Below are positions 8,248 to 15,740 of a stretch of 24,111 nucleotides of DNA, piece by piece (the stretch's first letter is position 1; each line of letters starts with the position of its first letter). This DNA comes from SIG603 sp964370115. Lineage in GTDB: Bacteria; Bacillota; Clostridia; Oscillospirales; Acutalibacteraceae. A program made the translations under genes and the position numbers. The stretch is taken from positions 1 to 24,111 of the forward strand of contig CAYJIA010000032.1 of assembly GCA_964370115.1 (NCBI GenBank). Reading direction: 5' to 3'. The notes below the pieces were generated by a model. That model worked only from the letters and a program-made list of their open reading frames with translations, was not told where the DNA came from and made no database searches.

Positions 8248-11200
8248 TTAACAACACTTTGACAAAAACTCTCCTATTGGCATCGGTTTGTCTATATAAT
8301 ATCCTTGTCCCTTGGCACAGTTTAGCTCTTTTAAGACTTCTAACTGCTCTTCAATCTCAATTCCCTCTGCTACGGAAACTAGATTATTAAGCTTATTGCA
8401 AAGTGCAATGGATAATTCGGTTAGTATTTTAGACTTTTCATTTTTATGAATGTCGCTTACAAGTTGCATATCAATTTTTATTTCGTCAAAATCAGAATTT
8501 ACGAGAGAACTCAAATTTGAATATCCGCTGCCAAAGTCGTCTAGCGACACCAAAAATCCTGCATCGCTGAAATTTTTAATAATTCTCGCCAAAACTTTCT
8601 CACCAATTCCATTTATAGTTTCGGTTATCTCTATGACTATCTTCGAGCGCGCCACACCAAACTGGTCACAAATCGCCGAAAATTTTTCTACTATCCCTTC
8701 TTCGGCAATGGTCATCCTTGAACAGTTTACAGAAATTGCTTCTATTTGACTCGCTCCCTCGTCTTCCCATTTCTTTAAAAGACTACAAACTGTTTTAAAT
8801 ACGAAAGTATCAATTTTTGAAATCATGCCCTCTTTTTCGTAAAAAGGTATAAACGCTGTCGGTGGTTGCAAAGAATTTTTCGCACCTACTCTTCTTACTA
8901 GTGCTTCTGCACTGACAATCTTAGATGTCACTAAATTGATTTGTGGTTGCAGATAAACTACAAACTTGTTATTTCTTATTTCCATATCCAAGTTTTCAGA
9001 GAGAATACGAGAATATCTTTTCCCATCACTTATTCCCTCTGCGCAATAAGAAAAGTTCTTATTCCACGTATAGCCCACCGACACTTTAAAATCTTTTTCT
9101 TTTAAAAGCTCATTTTTCAAATCATCAATATTCTTTTCAAATTCACTTTCCTGTATATTCTCTTTTAATATAACAAATTCGTCACCGCCGACTCTAAACA
9201 CATCTGCATTAAATATTTCACTTGAAATCTGCGCCAAGCGTTTTAGGCAATTATCTCCAAAGGCTATGCCCTTGGTCTCATTAATTGAACTTAACCCGAC
9301 AATATCAATATAAGAAACACCCAAGCTTTGTATGTCCGCACTGCCGTTAATCTTTTTTAGCACGCTGTTATAACTGTGCCTATTTTTAACGCCTGTTAAT
9401 GTGTCGTAGTAACTAAGTTTATTAAGTTTTGTCACAAGTTCTGTCTCGTCTAAAAAGTTCGCTATAAATTTTGCAACAGAACGAATTGTACAAGTTTTCT
9501 CTAAATTCTTTTTCGGATTATCCACTCCTACAAATCCCGTTATTTGCCCGTCATCCACGCTAATGGCACTTGTCAAAATACTTGTCAAATTTTGCCTTTT
9601 CATAAGCTCGTATTCACGTGGATTTTCCACTTCATCAAGCTCGTCTAACTGTAGCTTAAACGAACCTAGCTCTCGACAATTTTTCACTAGTAAATCAAGT
9701 TCACCAAGAGGAAGATCCTGTAAAATATCTTTAAACGGCACTATACCCTCACCACAAAACTCATAGGTATTACTTATATACTTGCCACAGTCAGATATTT
9801 CAAATATATAACTCCTCTGGGCATCATAATATTTTGCAACTGCTTTGAGCAATTTATATATAGATGTGTTTGGGTCTTTACCGGAATGTAGCATCTCGAC
9901 ACAACCAGTAATGAAATGCTCGTCTTCAAGTTGCGCTTGAAGTTTTTCCTCCAACTCTGCAAGCTTTGAAATATCTGTCGCTATGGTAAGCGTTGCAAGT
10001 TTCCCGTTAAAAGGAATAAGCTTTTCTTTGATTAAAAACATGCGATTAATATTATCATCATAATACGACCATTCATAATATTTATCTTGGCTAAGCTTGT
10101 CAATTTTACAAAATTCGCAAGGATGAGACTTTTTGTGAAGGAGTTCATAGCATTTTTTGCTTCTGCGTTCACTTTCACTAGGGTTTCCAATCGAATCTAA
10201 TGTCTTCTTATTTAAATATAAAATATCATATGTATCCAAATCCGAAACATATACTACATTCTCAGAGCTATCCAAAATGTGTGCAGAATTTTCATTTTTA
10301 GTTACAAGTCTCTTCACTCTTGTATTTAAGTGATTACCTTGAAGTATAATTGACATCATTTTGCCTATATACTGCAGACTGTTAATTTCGCGCTCACTCC
10401 AAACCCTTTCTTTTGTACAGTCATCAAGTCCTATAAAAAAAGTCATTATTCCATCTCGTTTTATTTGAGCATGCACAAACGAGAGTATACCTAGTTCTTT
10501 CATAGTATTAAACGCCATATCGTTTTCAACTGTTTCTCTTACATTATTAGAGTAAATAATATTATCGTGTGATTTTTCAATTAGATCAGCAAACATACTT
10601 TTCTCAAGCCCTTGAAGCTTATCTATTTGAGGACTTATTCCCTCTTTTGTGCATTCAAAGGTATTGTCATACGTCTCACCACCATTTACGCTTTCAAAAA
10701 TATAACTTCTGTCTGCATTATATTTTTTGCATAAATATTTCAAGGCAAGGTTTATAGATTTTCTGTCTCCGATTTTTTCATACAAAATATTAAACACTGC
10801 CGATATGAGGTCGTAATCAAAAAACGAGCCTGCAATTCTGTTGGCATTTTCTATCTTTGTAATATTTCTTGTCGTTCCTATATTAAGCGTGTCACTATAA
10901 GAAACATACCTATTCTTGCCTAAAAGCTTTGCCTGATTTAACGCCTTATCCGCGTTTTGATAGAGTTCATCATATGTAGTACCGTGTGCTGGATAAAGTG
11001 CAATGCCTACACTGCCCGATATTTCATAGTTTTTATACTCACCCGAATAACTCTTTTTATAAATATTCAGAATTTTTTGTGCTTTTTTATTAATAAGTTC
11101 TACATCAAGTATATTTTCTATAAATACTACAAACTCGTCTCCACCGACTCTAGCAATGATGTCAGCCTCTCTAAATGTAGCTTTAAGACCAGTTGCTACT

Positions 11201-12231
11201 TCCTTTAATACTTCGTCGCCAAAAAAATGACCCAAATTGTCATTAATCCCTTTAAAATTATCTATATCCACCATGAAAAATGCATGTTCTCTATCACATT
11301 GTTTTTTCAGCTTACTTTCAATAATCATCTCGGCACTCACCTTATTATAGCACTGAGTAAGCAAATCTTTCTGTGAGCGCTCTTCATACATTTTTTCTTC
11401 TCTTATATCCGTGCCTCTGCCAATTGCGAATACAGGCACGCCCTCCTTGTCACAAATCGATTTACAAGCTACCCTATAGTAACAATACTCAGCTGTATTA
11501 GTTAAAAATCGAATATCATAAGACTTACTCACACCTTTTTTAAGATTACTAATAAGCTCAATAAAAACTTCTATATCATCTTCATGAACAAATTTATTTT
11601 TTAAGATTTGATCAGTATTGACAAACGAATCGCATCCAAAGCTCTCAAACCAAATGTCACCATAATAATGAATATTACCAGTTCTTAGATCCATCGAGCA
11701 AAACCACTCGTTAGTTAAACTTGACATTTCGCTCAGCAAAATTCTATGGGGAATTTTATCAGCGAAATAGTAGTCATATTTTTCATCTGTGCTCTGCATA
11801 AAATCAGATCTTAAATCTTTTATAAATCCTACTAAAAACGCTCTACCCCCTTCACTATCTACTCTTTCTAAAGTGATTTCTGCCTGTATATCTTCACCTT
11901 GTAAGTTTTGGTGCATCCAGCTAAAAACATTTTTACCTTCATTTATTGCAATTTGAAAATTAATACTAGCCATCTCTTTGGAGGTTTTCCCGTTGGGCTG
12001 GTATTGTGGGGAGAATTTAAAAAAATTCTCAAGATATTCTGTCTCGTCTTTAATATTAAATATGTCAAGCACTTGCTTATTACACATGATATTCACCATA
12101 TTTGTGTCCCAAATATTCATGGCAAGCGGAGAGACGTCTAAAAAGGCTTTCATTGTCGGCGTCATACCTATCTCTTCTTTAAGTTTATCAAGATTTCTAT
12201 TTGTCAAACTTGTTTTATTGTCACCTAGCAT
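8248..12231 (-). CDS. Multi-sensor c-di-GMP protein: PAS-PAS-GGDEF-GAF-PAS-GAF-GGDEF-EAL
   Basis: A 1327-residue cytoplasmic signalling protein with no membrane helices. Domains by residue: PAS-like ~28-140 and ~165-280; GGDEF-1 ~288-445 with intact GGDEF (363-367), the metal motif VDIDNFK and an RxxD inhibitory site (354-357); GAF-like ~475-632; PAS ~655-757 with a Cys cluster (C694, C705, C708); GAF-like ~775-925; GGDEF-2 ~940-1060; EAL ~1084-1327. The EAL domain keeps the usual catalytic motifs: EAL (1109-1111), VN (1168-1169), EITE (1201-1204), DDFGSG (1231-1236), KID (1252-1254), AEG (1288-1290) and GQGYY. GGDEF-2 retains the signature (1015-1019) but has lost the RxxD site, the FK of the metal motif and the terminal AD-x-ALY helix. 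So GGDEF-1 is the likely cyclase, EAL the likely phosphodiesterase, and GGDEF-2 probably regulatory. The two GAF domains share RSYIFE and similar flanks and look duplicated. The ATG has AAGGAGG seven bases upstream. Confidence 0.95.
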   Translation of the reverse strand: MLGDNKTSLTNRNLDKLKEEIGMTPTMKAFLDVSPLAMNIWDTNMVNIMCNKQVLDIFNIKDETEYLENFFKFSPQYQPNGKTSKEMASINFQIAINEGKNVFSWMHQNLQGEDIQAEITLERVDSEGGRAFLVGFIKDLRSDFMQSTDEKYDYYFADKIPHRILLSEMSSLTNEWFCSMDLRTGNIHYYGDIWFESFGCDSFVNTDQILKNKFVHEDDIEVFIELISNLKKGVSKSYDIRFLTNTAEYCYYRVACKSICDKEGVPVFAIGRGTDIREEKMYEERSQKDLLTQCYNKVSAEMIIESKLKKQCDREHAFFMVDIDNFKGINDNLGHFFGDEVLKEVATGLKATFREADIIARVGGDEFVVFIENILDVELINKKAQKILNIYKKSYSGEYKNYEISGSVGIALYPAHGTTYDELYQNADKALNQAKLLGKNRYVSYSDTLNIGTTRNITKIENANRIAGSFFDYDLISAVFNILYEKIGDRKSINLALKYLCKKYNADRSYIFESVNGGETYDNTFECTKEGISPQIDKLQGLEKSMFADLIEKSHDNIIYSNNVRETVENDMAFNTMKELGILSFVHAQIKRDGIMTFFIGLDDCTKERVWSEREINSLQYIGKMMSIILQGNHLNTRVKRLVTKNENSAHILDSSENVVYVSDLDTYDILYLNKKTLDSIGNPSESERRSKKCYELLHKKSHPCEFCKIDKLSQDKYYEWSYYDDNINRMFLIKEKLIPFNGKLATLTIATDISKLAELEEKLQAQLEDEHFITGCVEMLHSGKDPNTSIYKLLKAVAKYYDAQRSYIFEISDCGKYISNTYEFCGEGIVPFKDILQDLPLGELDLLVKNCRELGSFKLQLDELDEVENPREYELMKRQNLTSILTSAISVDDGQITGFVGVDNPKKNLEKTCTIRSVAKFIANFLDETELVTKLNKLSYYDTLTGVKNRHSYNSVLKKINGSADIQSLGVSYIDIVGLSSINETKGIAFGDNCLKRLAQISSEIFNADVFRVGGDEFVILKENIQESEFEKNIDDLKNELLKEKDFKVSVGYTWNKNFSYCAEGISDGKRYSRILSENLDMEIRNNKFVVYLQPQINLVTSKIVSAEALVRRVGAKNSLQPPTAFIPFYEKEGMISKIDTFVFKTVCSLLKKWEDEGASQIEAISVNCSRMTIAEEGIVEKFSAICDQFGVARSKIVIEITETINGIGEKVLARIIKNFSDAGFLVSLDDFGSGYSNLSSLVNSDFDEIKIDMQLVSDIHKNEKSKILTELSIALCNKLNNLVSVAEGIEIEEQLEVLKELNCAKGQGYYIDKPMPIGEFLSKCC

Positions 12232-12322
12232 ATCAAAACCTCCTTATAACATTTTCCGCAATACTCATTAACTATGTCTTAATGGGCGATTAGTCTTAAT
12301 ATTGACATCATTTTCTAAATTA

Positions 12323-12351
12323 ATTATATCAATATAGAGTATTAAAGTAAA
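12323..12351 (-). promoter_or_regulatory. Promoter of the GGDEF/EAL gene
   Basis: The minus strand shows TTTACT (12346-12351), a 17-base spacer and TATAAT (12323-12328) preceded by TGA, an extended -10. The predicted leader is about 85 bases. I looked for a c-di-GMP riboswitch in this leader and saw none. The 337-base gap 12232-12568 otherwise holds the PepSY terminator and AT-rich sequence without a gene. Confidence 0.7.
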
Positions 12352-12481
12352 CCTGAAAAAACTAAAGGTGCCATACGCCTTAATAATTTTGTGCGTTTTT
12401 AATAATTATCGATATAGTCTTTTAGCAAAGAAAATAAAACCATTATATAAACGGTAAAATGGACTTAATTTCTTAACAATC

Positions 12482-12511
12482 GAAAACCTCTACAACAAAA
12501 GTCGTAGAGGT
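12482..12511 (-). terminator. Rho-independent terminator of the PepSY gene
   Basis: An 8-bp stem ACCTCTAC (12486-12493) / GTAGAGGT (12504-12511), extended inward by AC/GT after one mismatch, is followed on the minus strand by TTTT. It lies about 57 bases after the stop codon. The T tract is short, so efficiency is uncertain. Confidence 0.75.
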
Positions 12512-12568
12512 CTGCGTATCAAAAAAAGAATTTGTTTTTGATAAAGCAAAGGGAAAATAAAACTTTAC

Positions 12569-13483
12569 TCAATCATCGTAGTCAACATCATGCTCCCAAA
12601 TTGTACCATCGGTAGCGCTAATCGTATAATCGTACTCCACTGTGCCAATTTCCCACTCTATCTCGTATTCAGCATAGCCGTCATCAAAGTCGAATTCGCA
12701 TTTAATATTACCAGCTTCGCTTTCCGTCACACCTGCATGAGTCAGTGCTATGTCTTTCGCCTTTGCTTCTCCGATATACTCGGTAGAAGTAGCCGTATCT
12801 GGAGTTGTCACAGGTTTTGCATCATAACTTTCCATGTCGTAGTCATATCCTATAATTTCACCACTTATTGCGTTTATTTCATAGTCATATTCAGTCGTGC
12901 CATCCCAAAACTCTACTTCATATTCTGCTACACCGTCGTCATAATCAAACTTACACAGCATATTTGAAACAGCGCTTTCGCTTAATCCCGCATGAGCTAA
13001 CGCTATGTCTTTCGCCTTTGCTTCTCCGATATACTCGGTAGAAGTAGCCGTATCTGGAGTTGTCACAGGTTTTGCATCATAACTTTCCATGTCGTAGTCA
13101 TATCCTATAATTTCACCACTTATTGCGTTTATTTCATAGTCATATTCAGTCGTGCCATCCCAAAACTCTACTTCATATTCTGCTACACCGTCGTCATAAT
13201 CAAACTTACACAGCATATTTGAAACAGCGTTTTCGCTTAATCCTGCATGAGTCAGTGCTATAGCTTTCGCTTCGGCTTCGCTTATATAACTTTCGTCGAC
13301 ACTTGCCACGCTTTGCTCCGACAAGTTAGCTTCAACTGCTTCGCTTTGCCCCGCAACTTCATGCTCGGCTTCCTTCATGGACATTGGCATTGTAAGTGCC
13401 ATAACACCACCTGCACAAGCCATCGCCAGAAGCCCTGCACAAGAAATAATAGCGATTTTTTTGAATGTAAATTTTGATTTCAT
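12569..13483 (-). CDS. Exported protein with three tandem PepSY domains
   Basis: A 304-residue protein with an N-terminal signal or anchor sequence (basic KSKFTFKK, hydrophobic to about residue 33). A canonical lipobox is not present; Cys23 follows AMA. Three PepSY units follow at ~66-135, ~151-220 and ~236-302, repeating every 85 residues and each opening with EAKAxxIALxHAG and containing a (F/W)xxGTxEYDY strand. PepSY domains are found in propeptides and in small envelope proteins; inhibitory or ligand-sensing roles have been proposed. Units 1 and 2 are nearly identical; unit 3 has diverged. The gene lies 82 bases after the histidine kinase stop and has its own promoter with an OmpR-type direct repeat, so it is a likely target and perhaps a feedback partner of that two-component system. 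The ATG has a strong AGGAGGT site. It is strongly acidic (many D/E/Y). The exact function is unknown. Confidence 0.88.
   Translation of the reverse strand: MKSKFTFKKIAIISCAGLLAMACAGGVMALTMPMSMKEAEHEVAGQSEAVEANLSEQSVASVDESYISEAEAKAIALTHAGLSENAVSNMLCKFDYDDGVAEYEVEFWDGTTEYDYEINAISGEIIGYDYDMESYDAKPVTTPDTATSTEYIGEAKAKDIALAHAGLSESAVSNMLCKFDYDDGVAEYEVEFWDGTTEYDYEINAISGEIIGYDYDMESYDAKPVTTPDTATSTEYIGEAKAKDIALTHAGVTESEAGNIKCEFDFDDGYAEYEIEWEIGTVEYDYTISATDGTIWEHDVDYDD
12747..13229. repeat. Intragenic 255-bp tandem duplication in the PepSY gene
   Basis: The 228-bp stretch 12747-12974 matches 13002-13229 base for base by eye, at an offset of exactly 255 bp (85 codons). Identity at synonymous positions points to a recent in-frame duplication or gene conversion rather than selection on the protein alone. 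Confidence 0.92.
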
Positions 13484-13525
13484 AATAATACCTCCTAGTA
13501 TCTTTCTTCTTTTTGTTGTTTTAAT

Positions 13526-13557
13526 CTTATACCTTGAAAATTAAAATAACATTAGAA
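13526..13557 (-). promoter_or_regulatory. PepSY-gene promoter with 11-bp-spaced direct repeat
   Basis: The minus strand shows TTCTAAT, four bases, TTTTAAT (13551-13557 and 13540-13546, period 11 bp), then nine bases counted from the TTTAA core to the -10 box TATAAG (13526-13531). No good -35 box exists, which fits activation by an OmpR-family regulator binding the direct repeat. The region is AT-rich, so the match needs experimental support. Confidence 0.5.
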
Positions 13558-13565
13558 CTAAAATT

Positions 13566-14918
13566 TTATTTTGGGAATTTCACAGTAAATAAACTACCCT
13601 TGTCTAACTCACTGTCCAATTCAATATTTGCATTGTGCAGTTTTACAATCTGCTCAACCATAGATAAGCCTAAACCCATACTTCCATATTGACTTGCCGT
13701 ACGTGAGCTATCCACCTGATAAAATCTATTCCAAATCTTTTCCCTGTGTTCTTTTGCTATGCCTATTCCGTCATCTTTTACTGACAAGATAATTTCCGTA
13801 GCGGTTTCATCAAGTTTAACATAGATATTTCCACTTTCTTTTCTGTAACGAATTGAATTGCTAATTAAGTTTTCTAGCAGTCTGCTAATCATAGTAGCAT
13901 CAAAAAATCCGTTTATATTAGGTTTAATACCATATGTCAAATTCACCTCGGAAGGGGCAATTAACGCCTGCTCTTCACAGACGTCTCTCACAATATCACT
14001 GAGGTTTATCTGACGAAGCTCCGTTTTATAAGCACCTCTGTCCATTCGTATAAGATTTAATAAATTTGAAATCAAGCTTGACATCTTGAATGCTTGTCTT
14101 TGCACCGTCTCAAGCGCCTCTTCTTTATCCTCTGGCGTAATCTTCTCACCAATGGCATACTCACACTGTGCTAAAATAACTGCAGTTGGCGTTCTAAGTT
14201 CGTGTGAAACATCTGAGGTAAACTGCTTCTCAGCTTCAAATACACTTTCTAAACGCTCAAGCATTTCATCAAATGCATTGGAGAGCTTTCGTATTTCTGG
14301 ACTCCCGTCTTGTAAATTAATGCGTAAAGCAAGGTTCTCGCTCTCGCTTATTTCTTCGGTAGTTTTAATGATTTTTTCTATTGGACTAAATGTGCTTTTT
14401 GCAATAAAATAGCAGGCTACTGCACCAAGCAGCACAAAAACGGGTAAAGAAAATAACGCTGTTTGCAAAATACTGTTTGTTGCACTTGCGACCTCGTCTA
14501 CCGCTATAACACCGCGAACCCATACAAGTGAACGTGAATCTTCGACAGAGGCTAATCTGTCATATATATAATATAGTGTCCCGCCTATGGTAAACTCACT
14601 TGTTTCTTTGTCAGAAAACGGCTGTGCAGAAATTTCTTCTTCTGGAAAATCACCTTCAATATATCCGCCATCTTGTGAATATATTAAAGTATACACCCCG
14701 TCTTTGAAGAAATCAACATCATCAGTATCAAGTTTTCCGTCATCATATTCAAGCTCATTGGAATTGCCATCCACCACCTCGGTTAGCTGTGCTATGCTAT
14801 TTGATGAAACAATCTCTCCACTAATCGTGAACATCAAAGCGATTAAAACACCTGCCATAACCAGCATTAGAAAGCTTGTGAAAATGGTTAGTCTAATTTT
14901 CGCCGATACTTTTTTCAT
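13566..14918 (-). CDS. Sensor histidine kinase (HAMP, HisKA, HATPase)
   Basis: A 450-residue membrane kinase. Transmembrane helix 1 spans ~10-32, an extracytoplasmic sensor of ~120 residues follows (~33-150, rich in acidic residues, no domain recognised), and helix 2 spans ~152-173. A HAMP linker follows (~174-226). HisKA has the H box SDVSHELRTP with phospho-accepting His239. The ATPase domain has the N box LLENLISNSIRY (~347-358), G1 DDGIGI (~382-387), the F-box RFYQVD and G2 GSMGLGLSM (~412-420), so all catalytic motifs are intact. The ATG overlaps the response regulator stop (ATGA) and is preceded by GGGAGGG, so the two are co-transcribed and translationally coupled. The PepSY gene follows 82 bases later. 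The gene order suggests it senses an envelope condition, but the signal is not evident. Confidence 0.95.
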   Translation of the reverse strand: MKKVSAKIRLTIFTSFLMLVMAGVLIALMFTISGEIVSSNSIAQLTEVVDGNSNELEYDDGKLDTDDVDFFKDGVYTLIYSQDGGYIEGDFPEEEISAQPFSDKETSEFTIGGTLYYIYDRLASVEDSRSLVWVRGVIAVDEVASATNSILQTALFSLPVFVLLGAVACYFIAKSTFSPIEKIIKTTEEISESENLALRINLQDGSPEIRKLSNAFDEMLERLESVFEAEKQFTSDVSHELRTPTAVILAQCEYAIGEKITPEDKEEALETVQRQAFKMSSLISNLLNLIRMDRGAYKTELRQINLSDIVRDVCEEQALIAPSEVNLTYGIKPNINGFFDATMISRLLENLISNSIRYRKESGNIYVKLDETATEIILSVKDDGIGIAKEHREKIWNRFYQVDSSRTASQYGSMGLGLSMVEQIVKLHNANIELDSELDKGSLFTVKFPK

Positions 14919-15589
14919 AGACCCTCCCTAAGCACATAACCGCTTCCTCTGACTGTGTGTATCAGTTTTATTTCGTAATCGCTATCAATCTTTTTTCGTA
15001 GATATCTGATATATACGTCTACGACATTTGTGCCACCCTCATAGTCATAGTTCCAAACATGATTCTCGATTTTTTCCCTTGACAGCACAATTTCTACATT
15101 GTACATCATATATTTTAAGATTGCATACTCTTTTGCCGACAGATTTATCACAACTTCGCCACGCTTTACTATATGAGAGCCAGTGTCAAGCGTCAAATCA
15201 GCAACAGAAAGTACACTTGTGGATTTTCCCGATTTCAAGCGTGTCATAACACGAATACGAGCCATAAGTTCATCAAAAGAGAAAGGCTTTACAAGGTAGT
15301 CGTTTGCACCTAAATCAAGTCCTTTTACCCTGTCTGACACAGCATCTCTCGCTGTTAGAAAAACCACAGGCGTCTCTATACATTTATCGCGTATTTCTTT
15401 GACAATCGAAAATCCATCTTTTTTTGGCATCATTATATCAAGTATTATTACATCGTACTCGGTACTCATTATATAGGAAAGTGCTGTCTCACCATCAAAA
15501 CAACTATCTACAGCATAACTTTCGGACACTAATTTTTTAGTTATAATTTTATTCATATCTCGCTCATCTTCAGCTATTAAAATTCGCAT
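14915..15589 (-). CDS. OmpR/PhoB-family response regulator
   Basis: A 224-residue DNA-binding response regulator. The receiver domain (1-~115) has the acidic pocket E7-D8, phospho-acceptor Asp51 in ILDIMMP, Thr79 in FLTA and Lys101 in LVKPF. The winged-helix effector domain (~125-224) has the family's LSAKEYAIL and VDVYIRYLRKKID segments and ends RGSGYVLREGL. It is the first gene of a two-gene unit with the histidine kinase. The ATG has an excellent GGGAGG site. Its promoter carries an 11-bp-spaced direct repeat resembling those in front of the sugar operon and the PepSY gene, so autoregulation and control of the neighbours are likely. Confidence 0.96.
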   Translation of the reverse strand: MRILIAEDERDMNKIITKKLVSESYAVDSCFDGETALSYIMSTEYDVIILDIMMPKKDGFSIVKEIRDKCIETPVVFLTARDAVSDRVKGLDLGANDYLVKPFSFDELMARIRVMTRLKSGKSTSVLSVADLTLDTGSHIVKRGEVVINLSAKEYAILKYMMYNVEIVLSREKIENHVWNYDYEGGTNVVDVYIRYLRKKIDSDYEIKLIHTVRGSGYVLREGL

Positions 15590-15619
15590 AACTTACCTCC
15601 CTAAATCGGTTTTAGCTGT

Positions 15620-15658
15620 ATTATACCATAGATTTATTAAAATTTGATTAAAAATCAA
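15620..15658 (-). promoter_or_regulatory. Promoter of the two-component system with direct repeat and palindrome
   Basis: The minus strand has TATAAT at 15620-15625 and no good -35 box. In its place TTTTAAT occurs twice (15636-15642 and 15647-15653) at 11-bp spacing, with 11 bases from the proximal TTTAA core to the -10 box. A perfect inverted repeat TTGATT-3-AATCAA (15644-15658) overlaps the distal copy. The layout fits an OmpR-family activator binding next to RNA polymerase. The leader to the ATG is about 24 bases. Confidence 0.6.
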
Positions 15659-15675
15659 CACATACTCTTTTCTTC

Positions 15676-15714
15676 TAAATAAAATCAGCCCACAGATTTT
15701 TTCTGTGAGCTGAT
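15676..15714 (-). terminator. Rho-independent terminator of the sugar/beta-helix operon
   Basis: A stem of ATCAGC plus CACAG, one mismatch and a 7-base loop (15684-15714) are followed on the minus strand by TTTTATTT. It lies 27 bases after the stop of the beta-helix lipoprotein and separates that operon from the two-component system. Confidence 0.85.
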
Positions 15715-15740
15715 AACCTATTTTAATACTTAGACACTCT

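Noticed and set aside
12232..12322. c-di-GMP riboswitch in the leader of the GGDEF/EAL gene
   Set aside because: No recognisable aptamer core or tetraloop-receptor pair is visible in the ~85-base leader.
12360..12420. Hairpin AAGGcG/CaCCTT before a T run upstream of the GGDEF/EAL promoter
   Set aside because: The stem is short with a mismatch, and the stronger PepSY terminator lies upstream; not convincing as a second terminator.
12747..13229. CRISPR-like or mobile repeat
   Set aside because: The repeat is long, in frame, has only two full copies and no spacers, and encodes PepSY domains.
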